From: an uncultured Collinsella sp.
GTDB lineage: Bacteria > Actinomycetota > Coriobacteriia > Coriobacteriales > Coriobacteriaceae
Reading direction: 5' to 3'
DNA: 34,451 nucleotides
NCBI GenBank assembly: GCA_949294785.1
Contig: CASFIQ010000068.1
Location: 1-34,451, forward strand
In this document: positions 24,825 to 31,808 of the stretch, in pieces
Layout of the letters: every line of letters starts with the position of its first letter
Position numbering within the stretch: the first letter of the stretch is position 1
Notes under the pieces: model-generated
What the model saw: the letters and a program-made list of their open reading frames with translations, nothing else
Databases searched by the model: none
Told to the model about the DNA's origin: nothing
Position numbers and translations under genes: made by a program

Positions 24825-24935
24825 GCCGGTAAACAGTCAGCATCTACCGTTCACCGGCGAAATCCTACCGCTTAGTTGCCAAAAAATAATAGTTGCTACC
24901 GTTAATGGAATGACGTCGACCGTTCACCGGTGATT
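24825..24935. promoter_or_regulatory. Phased ACCGTT repeats and inverted repeats before the PTS operon
   Basis: Four direct repeats start at 24845 (TACCGTTCAC), 24866 (TACCGCTTAG), 24897 (TACCGTTAAT) and 24918 (GACCGTTCAC). Steps are 21, 31 and 21 bp, whole helical turns. The first is also the right arm of an imperfect 13-bp inverted repeat with an 8-bp spacer (24825-24858). The last runs into the palindrome TCACCGGTGA (24924-24933), directly beside the promoter. A related TACCGTTA precedes the MarR gene. Regulation by MarR is the simplest reading. Confidence 0.6.
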
Positions 24936-24936
24936 A

Positions 24937-24965
24937 TTTCACCTATTGATAGTTAACACTATTAT
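24937..24965 (+). promoter_or_regulatory. Promoter of the Man-type PTS operon
   Basis: TATTAT (24960-24965) is a strong -10; TTTCAC (24937-24942), 17 bp upstream, is a poor -35. ATAGT-TAAC-ACTAT (24949-24962) is a small palindrome overlapping the spacer and -10. The predicted leader is about 46 nt. Confidence 0.55.
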
Positions 24966-25017
24966 CTATTTCGTAATCACAACGACCCGCGCACAGCGCG
25001 GTGGAGGGAGTGTAGCG

Positions 25018-25446
25018 ATGCGGTATCTGGTCCTCGTCAGCCACGGGATGCTTGCTCCGGGCATGCACAGCGTGCTCAAGATGCTCATGGGCGAGCGGGC
25101 TGATGTCATCAGCACGAGCCTCGAGGACGGCATGGGCGCCGATGAGTACGTTGCGAATCTCACGGAGGCGCTCAAGCCGATCGAGCCGGGTGACGAGGTC
25201 GTCCTGCTCGGGGATATCGTCGGTGGATCCCCGCTTACGAACGCGTTGAACGTGCTTTCCGAACGCGGGCTTTTGCCGACGACCATCGCGTTCGGCGGAA
25301 TGAACCTGCCCATGGCGATGACGGCGCTCATGGGGCTTTCCTCGGGCGACCTGTCGACTCTTGCCGGACAGATGCTCGCCGAGGCGCGCGACGGTGCCCG
25401 CCAGCTCGAAATCGCCTCGGACGATGAGGATGAAGACGAGATCTGA
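25018..25446 (+). CDS. PTS EIIA component, mannose/fructose/sorbose family
   Basis: A 142-aa cytoplasmic EIIA of the Man family. The phosphorylated histidine is H9 in LVSHGMLAPGM. VVLLGDIVGGSPLTNAL and AFGGMNLPMAMTAL are family segments. The C-terminus is acidic (SDDEDEDEI), a feature shared with the EIIC of this operon (SDDEEEEDI). ATG 25018 has GGAGGGAG 7 nt upstream; earlier in-frame codons fall inside the promoter region. EIIB follows 98 bp later. The sugar transported cannot be told from sequence. Confidence 0.93.
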   Translation: MRYLVLVSHGMLAPGMHSVLKMLMGERADVISTSLEDGMGADEYVANLTEALKPIEPGDEVVLLGDIVGGSPLTNALNVLSERGLLPTTIAFGGMNLPMAMTALMGLSSGDLSTLAGQMLAEARDGARQLEIASDDEDEDEI

Positions 25447-25544
25447 CAGGAGCTTGCGCGAGCTGTTTCACATTGGGAAGCGATTGGGCTGACGGATGTG
25501 CGGAAAGGACGCGCAAAAGGGCCCGGTAAGGGAAGGAGAGACAT

Positions 25545-26039
25545 ATGATTTCCTTTGTTCGTATCGATGACCGAATGATTCACGGGCAGACCGTGACGCG
25601 ATGGGCGGTCGAGTACCCGTGCGATGGCATCATCGCCGTCAACGACGCCGCTGCCTCAAATTCGGTGCTCAAGAGCGCTTACAAGAGCGCCGCTCCCGAC
25701 AAGAAGACCTTCGTGTGGACCATGGAGCACTTCAAGGAGAAGGCCCAGACCGTACGCGACAGCAAGACGCGTTACTTCCTGATCACGAAAAACCCGATCG
25801 ATATGGCCGAGATTCTGGTGAATTTCGGGTTCGTGCCCGATGACGTGAAGACCGTCATCGTCGGTCCGTGCAACGACCGCCCCGGTACGGTGAAGATCGG
25901 CAACAACCAATCCATCACCCAGGAGGAGGCGCAGGCGCTCGAGGACATCTCGAGGGCGGGCTATACCGTCGACTTCCGCCTGATTCCAGACAAGGATACT
26001 GGCACCTGGGATAAGTTCCGCGGCCAGTTTGGATTCTAG
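25545..26039 (+). CDS. PTS EIIB component, mannose/fructose/sorbose family
   Basis: A 164-aa cytoplasmic EIIB of the Man family. It takes phosphate from EIIA and gives it to the sugar in transit. The signature is RIDDRMIHGQT, with the phosphorylated His13. Later segments (VNDAAASNSVLKSAYKSAAP, FLITKNPIDMAEIL, IGNNQSITQEE) fit the family well. ATG 25545 is preceded by GGAAGGAGAG about 5 nt upstream. It is separated from EIIC by 90 bp without a terminator. Confidence 0.94.
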   Translation: MISFVRIDDRMIHGQTVTRWAVEYPCDGIIAVNDAAASNSVLKSAYKSAAPDKKTFVWTMEHFKEKAQTVRDSKTRYFLITKNPIDMAEILVNFGFVPDDVKTVIVGPCNDRPGTVKIGNNQSITQEEAQALEDISRAGYTVDFRLIPDKDTGTWDKFRGQFGF

Positions 26040-26129
26040 CGCGCACATCGAATCTGATCCGGGCATACCGAGATGTCCGGTAGGAGACAATCGGTCCTGA
26101 ACGGATCGTGGAGAAGAAAGGGGAAACAC

Positions 26130-26987
26130 ATGGAAATCAACGTGTTCCAAGCGGCGTTGCTCGGTTTGTTCGCCTGCCTGGCATCGATGCCGGGCCTGGG
26201 CGGTACGTCGATCGGCAACTACACCCTGGGTCGTCCGCTCGTCGCCGGTCTCGTGGTCGGCCTCATCTTGGGCGATGTTCCGACGGGCATCATCGTGGGC
26301 GCTGCCATCCAGGTGGTCTACATCGCCCTCGTGACGCCTGGCGGAACCGTCTCGGCTGACGTTCGTGCGGCATGCTATATGGGTATCCCGCTTGCGATGG
26401 TCGCGATTCACGCCGCCGGCCTCGATCCGGCGTCCACCGAGGCCTCCTCGCTTGCGACGGCGCTCGGCGCGACCCTCGGCACCCTCGGTGCCATCCTGTT
26501 CTACGGCACCGCTACCATCAACCTGGTGTGGCAGGGCATGGGCTGGAAGTGGCTCGAGAAGGGCGATACCCATAAGCTCTACCTCGTCGACATGGTGCTG
26601 CCTTGGATCTCGCACATCATCTGCTCGTTCATCCCGACGTTCCTGATCTGCCTGGCCGGTCAGGGCATGGTCGACACGCTGCTGGCGAGCCTCCCCATGG
26701 ACGGCCTCGCGATGAAGACGCTCTTCGCGGTCGGTTCGCTTCTGCCCTGCGTCGGTATCGCGATCCTGCTGAAGCAGGTCATCTCCAAGCCGACGGACTT
26801 CCTGACGTTCTTCTTCGGCTTCACCCTGGCTGCGGTGATGGGCTGCAACCTGATCGCCGCCTCCGCCATCGCCTGCTTCTTCGCGCTCATCAACTTCCAG
26901 ATTTCCACTATGAAGCTCAAGCTTGCCCAGGTTGGCTCCGGTGCTACCCTTGCCGCCTCGGACGATGAGGAAGAGGAGGACATCTAA
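26130..26987 (+). CDS. PTS EIIC component, mannose/fructose/sorbose family
   Basis: A 285-aa integral membrane permease subunit. Many hydrophobic segments are visible, starting with FQAALLGLFACLASM and including RPLVAGLVVGLILGDVPTGI, the conserved region of Man EIIC. It ends in an acidic SDDEEEEDI tail. Together with EIID it forms the sugar channel. ATG 26130 has AAAGGGG 6 nt upstream; a longer in-frame start at 26073 lacks one. Its stop TAA shares a base with the EIID start (TAATG), so the two are translationally coupled. Confidence 0.94.
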   Translation: MEINVFQAALLGLFACLASMPGLGGTSIGNYTLGRPLVAGLVVGLILGDVPTGIIVGAAIQVVYIALVTPGGTVSADVRAACYMGIPLAMVAIHAAGLDPASTEASSLATALGATLGTLGAILFYGTATINLVWQGMGWKWLEKGDTHKLYLVDMVLPWISHIICSFIPTFLICLAGQGMVDTLLASLPMDGLAMKTLFAVGSLLPCVGIAILLKQVISKPTDFLTFFFGFTLAAVMGCNLIAASAIACFFALINFQISTMKLKLAQVGSGATLAASDDEEEEDI

Positions 26988-27841
26988 TGGCTGAGAACAC
27001 CGCTGCCGAGACCGGCAAGAAGAAAGTCTCGAAGAAGGCTTTGGCAAAATCGTTCCATAACTGGTATTACGGAAACCTCACCTGCTTCTCGCAGGAGCAC
27101 ATGCAGACCTTCGGCTACCTGGTTTCGATGCTGCCGATCGTGGAGGACCTCTACGATAAGAAGGAGGACCAGCAGAAGGCGCTCACCACCTACTCCGCGT
27201 TCTTCAACACCGAGCCGCAGATCGGCTCGATGATCGTGGGCGTGACGGTTGGCCTCGAGGAGGCCCGCGCCAACGGCGATCCGATTGACGATGAGACCAT
27301 CAACGGTATTCGCGCCGGCCTCATGGGCCCGCTTGCCGGCATCGGCGACTCGCTCATCGTCGGCACGCTGATCCCCATCTTGTTGGGTATCGCGCTCGGT
27401 CTTGCCGAGGGCGGTTCGATCCTGGGTCCGATCTTCTACATCGTGGTCTGGAACCTGCTCGCGTACTTCGGCATGAAGCTCGCCTACTACCGTGGTTACG
27501 ACCTCGGTGGCGCGGCGGTCGAGGCGCTTGTCGGTCCCAACGCGCAGGCGCTGCGCGATTCGATCGTGATGATCGGCACGATGGTCATCGGTGCTGTGGC
27601 GGCAACGTGGGTCTCTATCTCCACCGCGCTCGAGCTTCCCGGAGGCGGTACCCTGCAGGGCACGCTCGACGGCATCTATCCCAAGCTCCTGCCGCTCATC
27701 TTTACCGTCTTCTGCTGGTGGCTCATGACCAAGAAGAAGGTCAGTCCGATCGTCACCATGCTGGTCCTGGTGGTCATCGCCTTCGTCGGCGCCCTTGTGG
27801 GCTTCTTCGGGGCAGCGACCATCGCCGCGCCCACCGTGTAA
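26987..27841 (+). CDS. PTS EIID component, mannose/fructose/sorbose family
   Basis: A 284-aa membrane subunit of the Man-type permease. After a lysine-rich start (ETGKKKVSKKALAKSF) come the family stretches FHNWYYGNLTCFSQEHMQTFGYLVSMLP, FFNTEPQIGSMIVGVTVGLEEARANG and GLMGPLAGIGDSLIVGTLIPILLGIALGLA, here noted by their key words only. The C-terminal half has several membrane spans. The start overlaps the EIIC stop by one base. It is followed by a hairpin and then a small membrane-protein gene. Confidence 0.94.
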   Translation: MAENTAAETGKKKVSKKALAKSFHNWYYGNLTCFSQEHMQTFGYLVSMLPIVEDLYDKKEDQQKALTTYSAFFNTEPQIGSMIVGVTVGLEEARANGDPIDDETINGIRAGLMGPLAGIGDSLIVGTLIPILLGIALGLAEGGSILGPIFYIVVWNLLAYFGMKLAYYRGYDLGGAAVEALVGPNAQALRDSIVMIGTMVIGAVAATWVSISTALELPGGGTLQGTLDGIYPKLLPLIFTVFCWWLMTKKKVSPIVTMLVLVVIAFVGALVGFFGAATIAAPTV

Positions 27842-27864
27842 TGGCGCGTCCGGCTTGTCCACGA

Positions 27865-27897
27865 CCTGGCCGCGGTTTTCTGGATACCGCGGCCAGG
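27865..27897 (+). other. Intercistronic hairpin after EIID
   Basis: CCTGGCCGCGGT (27865-27876) and ACCGCGGCCAGG (27886-27897) form a perfect 12-bp stem with a 9-nt loop. No T-run follows, so it is probably a partial terminator or an mRNA-stabilising structure. It would set the level of the downstream small gene against the transporter genes. Confidence 0.65.
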
Positions 27898-27953
27898 ATT
27901 ACCCTTCGGACCAAGGTGCCGAGTCCAGGTCCGGTTTTCTAGGAGGCACATCT

Positions 27954-28319
27954 ATGCTCGATCGACTTGACACCTCGAATTGGACGAAAGCAGATGCCAT
28001 TCGCGAGGCGAAGTTGCAGACCGAGGCCATCCAAAGGCTGAAGGTTTGGTTGCGGCTGGGCTACTCGTCGGCAGCGATCGGTTTTTTGCTCGCGTACGGC
28101 GGGTTTGTCGGTGGGCTTGGTTTGGCTGCGGGAATCGCAGGTGCTGTGCTGCTTGCAATCGGTGCGGTCGCCTCCGTTGTCCTGAAGGTCGGCGTCACGA
28201 ACGGCACCCGTAATGTCGAGAACATCCTCCAGTCTTTCGGCATCGATCTTCAGGTGCGCGCTCGCGACAAAGAGGTGGAAACGGCGATGCGTGATGGCAA
28301 TACCGACGTACGTGGATAG
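27954..28319 (+). CDS. Small two-helix membrane protein at the end of the PTS operon
   Basis: A 121-aa protein that I do not recognise. A soluble N-terminus rich in charged residues (TKADAIREAKLQTEAIQRLKVW) is followed by two close hydrophobic spans (about 37-54 and 56-78, Gly/Ala-rich). A short charged C-terminal tail follows. ATG 27954 has a perfect AGGAGG 7 nt upstream. It lies 112 bp after EIID with only a hairpin between, and a terminator follows it, so it belongs to the operon. It has no similarity by eye to DUF956, the extra protein of many Firmicute man operons. A role in PTS membrane regulation is conjecture. Confidence 0.72.
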   Translation: MLDRLDTSNWTKADAIREAKLQTEAIQRLKVWLRLGYSSAAIGFLLAYGGFVGGLGLAAGIAGAVLLAIGAVASVVLKVGVTNGTRNVENILQSFGIDLQVRARDKEVETAMRDGNTDVRG

Positions 28320-28399
28320 ACCCGCCTCATAGAAGCTGCCTCCGGCGCCGTCATCACGCGGTCGCGAGTCGATGATGACGGAGCCGTGAGGGAGGGCAC

Positions 28400-28446
28400 G
28401 CGAAGGCCCCGTTGCGCAACCCGGGGCCTTCGCGCCGCTCTTCTTT
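28400..28446 (+). terminator. Terminator of the PTS operon
   Basis: GCGAAGGCCCCG (28400-28411) pairs with CGGGGCCTTCGC (28422-28433) in a 12-bp stem. TCTTCTTT follows at 28439-28446 after a short gap. It lies 80 bp past the small membrane-protein gene. Confidence 0.75.
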
Positions 28447-28458
28447 GACCGACGCTTC

Positions 28459-28566
28459 TTAAGCAGATGCCCCTTCCTGCCAGCGCTCCGTCCGGTACCG
28501 TTTTCTCCGGACAGAGCGCTTTCTGCTGCCTGACTCTTTGCTTGACTCTCTGTCTGACTCTTTCAT
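28459..28566 (-). CDS. Possible 35-residue Arg/Lys-rich small protein
   Basis: An ATG at 28566 has GAGGAG only 5 nt upstream and opens 35 codons to a TAA at 28459. The product would have 12 Arg/Lys and 6 acidic residues, with a KRSVRRKRYR core. Its first third comes from three 12-bp direct repeats (TGACTCTYTGYY type, 28531-28566 on the plus strand). A near-perfect 14-bp hairpin (28482-28520) lies inside it. AT-rich upstream DNA holds a possible promoter, TTGATT-17-AATTAT. It may be a real small basic protein or a chance ORF over a structured region. The stretch 28320-29203 has no other convincing gene. Confidence 0.3.
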   Translation of the reverse strand: MKESDRESSKESGSRKRSVRRKRYRTERWQEGASA

Positions 28567-28789
28567 CTCACTCCTCTATTTGATTGCCCCATCGTCTTCC
28601 TCGATGTGATAGAAAATGCATAGATAGTGCAAATAATTCAGAAATATAAGTGAATAATCAACGCCCTAATTGCAGATGCTGCTGGCGCTGGTCGTTTTTG
28701 TAAGTTATGGAGAATCAAGTGCTAACGAGAGCTCGTTCTCAGTCGATTTCCCTGCTGGCAGCAGGTGTTGTTCGCTCAGCACGGTCCTT

Positions 28790-28954
28790 TCAACGCTTGG
28801 AAACCGGCGATTTGGCCTGATGACGCCTTAATCGACCCCTGGTTTTCACGCAATCGAGGTATTCCGGAAGCTCTGAGAGCCATGCATACTTGTTCGCGCT
28901 ATCCATATCTTTAAAAAACGTCCAAGCGGCAAGCTTTCTGGGCCCGAGGTCCAT
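28790..28954 (-). pseudogene. Possible gene fragment in the AT-richer gap
   Basis: An open frame of 54 codons (MDLGPRKLAAWTFFKD then MDSANKYAWLSELPEYL) has normal-looking amino-acid composition but no ribosome site and no recognisable domain. Upstream the frame runs into the 20-bp tandem repeats, which are not coding-like. It may be the 3' remnant of a lost accessory gene next to tRNA-Glu. Evidence is weak. Confidence 0.2.
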
Positions 28955-29004
28955 ATCATGTATGGCGGACTGTCTAACGGACTCGATTTCCGAGACGGGG
29001 GAGT

Positions 29005-29084
29005 GACCGGCAAACCGTGGGAGCGACCGACAGACTGTGGGAACGACCGGCAAACCGTGGGAGCGGCCGGCAGATTGTGGGAAC
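29005..29084. repeat. Four tandem 20-bp repeats in an alternating A-B-A-B order
   Basis: Units are GACCGGCAAACCGTGGGAGC (29005-29024 and, identical, 29045-29064) and the variants at 29025-29044 and 29065-29084. The variants share CAGA-T-TGTGGGAAC. A degenerate fifth unit may start at 29085. Twenty is not a multiple of three, so this is not a protein repeat. The alternation suggests a duplicated 40-bp unit. No spacer sequences exist, so it is not a CRISPR. Confidence 0.75.
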
Positions 29085-29157
29085 GACCAACTGTCCGGGG
29101 ATTGTCAAACAGCCGGGGAAGTACCCGATATGCCGGGAAAAGAGGGGTGGAACGCAG

Positions 29158-29190
29158 CGAACCCGCAGGGCCCTTGGGCCTGCGGGTTCG
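29158..29190 (-). terminator. Hairpin downstream of tRNA-Glu
   Basis: CGAACCCGCAGG (29158-29169) and CCTGCGGGTTCG (29179-29190) form a strong stem that can be lengthened by GGCCC pairs. On the minus strand a TCTTTT comes about 17 nt further, not immediately. Likely role: end of the tRNA transcript. Confidence 0.55.
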
Positions 29191-29203
29191 CACTTCCTGC
29201 AAA

Positions 29204-29280
29204 TGGTGCCCCCAGCGGGATTCGAACCCGCGATATCCACCTTGAAAGGGTGGCGTCCTAGGCCGCTAGACGATGGGGAC
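29204..29280 (-). tRNA. tRNA-Glu (UUC anticodon)
   Basis: The minus strand folds as a full cloverleaf. Acceptor GTCCCCA pairs with TGGGGGC, the D arm is GTCT/GGAC, the anticodon stem CCACC/GGTGG carries loop CTTTCAA with TTC as anticodon, and the T arm is GCGGG-TTCGAAT-CCCGC. The encoded 3' end is A-CCA (CCA at 29206-29204). TTC reads glutamate codons GAA and GAG. Confidence 0.97.
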
Positions 29281-29300
29281 GGCTGTTGACAGCGCAGAAA

Positions 29301-29328
29301 AGTATATCAGAACCGGGCGCGGCGGCAA
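29301..29328 (-). promoter_or_regulatory. Promoter of tRNA-Glu
   Basis: On the minus strand TTGCCG (29328-29323) and TATACT (29306-29301) are spaced by 16 bp, about 20 bp before the tRNA 5' end. Confidence 0.6.
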
Positions 29329-29364
29329 CAGGTGCGCGATTTCATCGCAGGGCAGCCGCCACCA

Positions 29365-30162
29365 TCACCGCAGCACTGCCGCCATGCGTGCGGCATGGCG
29401 TTCCGCAGGGCTCTGACGCTGCCGCTCGGAATAGATGATGTTCGTTCGGCAGTAATCGGCGCACAGGTCGCAGCCGGCGCACGCGTTCGCATCGATCTGG
29501 AAGACGGGCGGCTCGAACACGAGCGCGGGGCATCCGGTGATCTGGCTGCAGCGACGGCACCCGGCGCAGGCGAAGCGGTCGATCTCGGCGGGGGAGAAGG
29601 TGCCGCCCATGAGCTGCGCGCACGGTGAGGCGAACACGAGCGCGTGAACGCCGGGGTGGCGCGCCGCCTCGGCGGCCGCGACGGTGGCGTCGGCGGTATC
29701 GAAGGGGTCGAGCACCGCCGCATCGCGCGCACCGAGCTCGCGCGCCCGCGCGCACAGCGCATCGAGCGTCTCGGGAGCAAGATGCCGGCGCTCGGCGGCG
29801 AGGATGCACAGAAGCACGGTATCGCCCTCGGCTGTCAGGTGATCGAGCGCGTAGGTGTCGCCCTGCGCGCCGTCCATGGGATCGGTTGCCCCCATGAGCT
29901 CATCGGCGAGCACGAAGTGGCAGCATACCGTGGCGCGCACGTCCTCATCGCCGGTGGGAACGGCCTGGCGGTAGCGCGGCAGCAGCGCCGCGTCGCCGCC
30001 CGGCGTGGTGCTCGCCTGGGGATGCATGGCGCCCACGACGCCGCAACCGGTGTTTCCGCAGAAGACGTGCCCGCGCCCGCGGCGTACCGCATCGCGCACC
30101 ACCACGAAGGCTGCCCGATGCGGGCATCCGGGGCAGTTGATTCCCATCTGGGGTTTAAGCAT
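29365..30162 (-). CDS. IorA-related iron-sulfur protein without a TPP-binding core
   Basis: A 265-aa cytoplasmic protein resembling the C-terminal half of indolepyruvate:ferredoxin oxidoreductase alpha chain. The start carries NCPGCPHRAAF (C10, C13) and VFCGNTGCGVVG (about 33-44), as in the family. The expected GDGxxxxxG...N TPP-binding stretch is replaced by unrelated sequence (about 80-185). From about 197 there is a two-cluster ferredoxin: CAGCRRCSQITGCP and CAGCDLCADYCR. No IorB-like gene is adjacent. It overlaps the FKBP gene by 8 bp. ATG 30162 has GAGG just upstream; ATG 30171 is an alternative. It may be an electron carrier or a partner of a distant 2-oxoacid oxidoreductase; I cannot say which. 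Confidence 0.7.
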   Translation of the reverse strand: MLKPQMGINCPGCPHRAAFVVVRDAVRRGRGHVFCGNTGCGVVGAMHPQASTTPGGDAALLPRYRQAVPTGDEDVRATVCCHFVLADELMGATDPMDGAQGDTYALDHLTAEGDTVLLCILAAERRHLAPETLDALCARARELGARDAAVLDPFDTADATVAAAEAARHPGVHALVFASPCAQLMGGTFSPAEIDRFACAGCRRCSQITGCPALVFEPPVFQIDANACAGCDLCADYCRTNIIYSERQRQSPAERHAARMAAVLR

Positions 30163-30634
30163 GTGCCTCATCACCCTTGTTCTCGTCATTCGATTCCAGC
30201 GGCTCGCGCGCGACGAGCGTGAGGTCGAAGTTGATGGCAGACCCTGCCATGGGATGGTTGAAGTCGAAGACGGTCTCGCCGTCGTCCTGCACGCGCACCA
30301 CGCGCGCGAGGCGCTGGTAGCCGGTCTCGGGCTCCATGATGTAGATGAGCGAGCCGACCACCAGGTCGTCGTAGTTGGGGATCTCCACCGTGGGCATGGT
30401 CATGACGAGCATGGGGTCGCGCTCGCCATAGGCCTCGGCGGGCTCGAGGTGCACGCGCTTGCTCTCGCCGGGCTGCATGGAGATGACGGCGCGCTCGAAA
30501 CCGGGGACCACCTCATGGTTGCCCTCGATGTAGGTGAGCGGTGCCCGGCCATCGGTGGTGTCGAAGACCTCGCCGTCGTCGAAGCTGCCGGTGTAGTGGA
30601 CGGTTACCTTGTTCTTGAGGGAGAAGTTGGGCAA
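30155..30634 (-). CDS. FKBP-type peptidyl-prolyl isomerase, SlyD-like
   Basis: A 159-aa prolyl isomerase/chaperone. The N-terminal FKBP part shows VTVHYTGSFDDGEVFDTT. The inserted-flap region typical of SlyD follows (PAEAYGERDP, then VFDFNHPMAGSAINFDL). The His-rich metal-binding tail of E. coli SlyD is missing; the end is acidic (SNDENKGDEAHA). The start is TTG 30634 with AAGGAGG 5 nt upstream; no ATG gives the same N-terminus. Its last 8 bases overlap the Fe-S protein gene, so the two are co-translated. A folding or metal-insertion role for that partner is possible but unproven. Confidence 0.9.
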   Translation of the reverse strand: MPNFSLKNKVTVHYTGSFDDGEVFDTTDGRAPLTYIEGNHEVVPGFERAVISMQPGESKRVHLEPAEAYGERDPMLVMTMPTVEIPNYDDLVVGSLIYIMEPETGYQRLARVVRVQDDGETVFDFNHPMAGSAINFDLTLVAREPLESNDENKGDEAHA

Positions 30635-30767
30635 GGTGCCTCCTTGGGCTCGCGAGCGCGTTCGCGCTCCTTAAGATCAGGCGTAACTATACCGCAACCG
30701 GCGGTCAGGCGAGGTTCGCGCGCCATTCCGTGCACCCATGCCGCCTCGCGGGTACGAGCGTTGCGCC

Positions 30768-31808
30768 CTAGAAGCCGTTGCGGGCCGCGAAGGAATCGGC
30801 GCTCGCGCGGATGCCCTCAACGCCCTCGGCCCAGGGTACGAAATCGGGCGTGCCGTCGATGATGCCGTCCGCCTCCCACACGGCTTGGTGGGTGAGCTCC
30901 CAGCTCTCGCGGGGGGTGGGGCGCACGGGCAGATAGGGGGCATGGTAGGTGGGGTTCAACAGGAAGAAGGCGCCGCCGTCGCATCGGGAGGCGAACTCGC
31001 GCAGCGCGCGCCGCGCGGGGCGCTCGCGCCCCAGCTTGTACAGCAGCAGGGCGCGCCCCAAAAGGTACCAGGGGGAGTCATCGACCTTCTGTGCGTCAGC
31101 GTCGCCGAGCTCGCGTGCGAGCGCGAAGAACGCGTCCTCTTCCTCCAGGCGCGCGAGCGCGAGGAAGGCGGTTCCCTCGGCGTGGTTCGGATAGCCCTGA
31201 GCGCGCATCACCGTGCGGGAGTACTCGATGGCGGCGCGGTAGCGTGCACTCGCCATGCACAGGGTCGATATCGCCTCGAGCAGGTGGAGCCACCCCACGA
31301 GTGCGGGCTCGGCTGCGGTGAGGCGCTCTGCGGGGGAGCCGGTCTCGTCCAGGAAGGCCCGGCTCCAGAAGGAGGGCGCGTCGAGGTCGATGCCGTGCAC
31401 GGCGTGTTCCAGGTGCTCGCGCTGGGATCTCTCGATCGTCAAAAGGTCATGCAGGCGGTCGTCCACGCTGGCGTCCGCTAGGAGCACGGCGAGTGTTCCC
31501 GCGTCGACAACCTGGCGATCGCCTTCGTAGAGCGGGTAAAGCGCCGCGCGGGTTTCCGAGAACAGCTGCGCGCACCGCGTTTCGAACTCCCCATCGGGAA
31601 GGTCGTCCATCTCGCCGAGGCGGTTCATGAGGCGCTCATGGATCTGCAGGTAGGCGATGAGCGCACGACCGTGCTCGTCGCCGGCGTATTTCTCCGGGCG
31701 CCGCGCGACGTCGGCATGGACCAGCTCGCGCGCGGCGTCGGTAAGATCGGTGTGTCCGGCGAGGTAGGTGCGCTCCAGGTAGGCGGTGATGTAGGCGCGG
31801 GGCTCCAC
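30768..31808 (-). CDS. Helical-repeat (TPR-like) protein, second gene of a pair
   Basis: A 346-aa, mainly alpha-helical protein from GTG 31808, which overlaps the preceding stop codon by one base (TAGTG). Repeat-like helices such as WLHLLEAISTLCMASARYRAAIEYSRTVMRAQGY and AFLALARLEEEDAFFALARELG look like TPR units; the C-terminus (NPTYHAPYLPVRPTPRESWELTHQAVWEADGI) is distinct. No catalytic residues are evident. A longer in-frame run exists upstream but lies inside the other gene and has no family character. The two proteins are probably made together and may work as a complex. Function unknown. Confidence 0.6.
   Translation of the reverse strand: MEPRAYITAYLERTYLAGHTDLTDAARELVHADVARRPEKYAGDEHGRALIAYLQIHERLMNRLGEMDDLPDGEFETRCAQLFSETRAALYPLYEGDRQVVDAGTLAVLLADASVDDRLHDLLTIERSQREHLEHAVHGIDLDAPSFWSRAFLDETGSPAERLTAAEPALVGWLHLLEAISTLCMASARYRAAIEYSRTVMRAQGYPNHAEGTAFLALARLEEEDAFFALARELGDADAQKVDDSPWYLLGRALLLYKLGRERPARRALREFASRCDGGAFFLLNPTYHAPYLPVRPTPRESWELTHQAVWEADGIIDGTPDFVPWAEGVEGIRASADSFAARNGF

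Noticed and set aside
29005-29084. CRISPR array
   Set aside because: Repeats are directly adjacent with no unique spacers, and no cas gene is in the window.
28430-29280. Integrated element at tRNA-Glu with attachment-site duplication
   Set aside because: The gap beside the tRNA looks like a former insertion site. I find no second copy of the tRNA 3' end, no integrase and no phage genes in the window.
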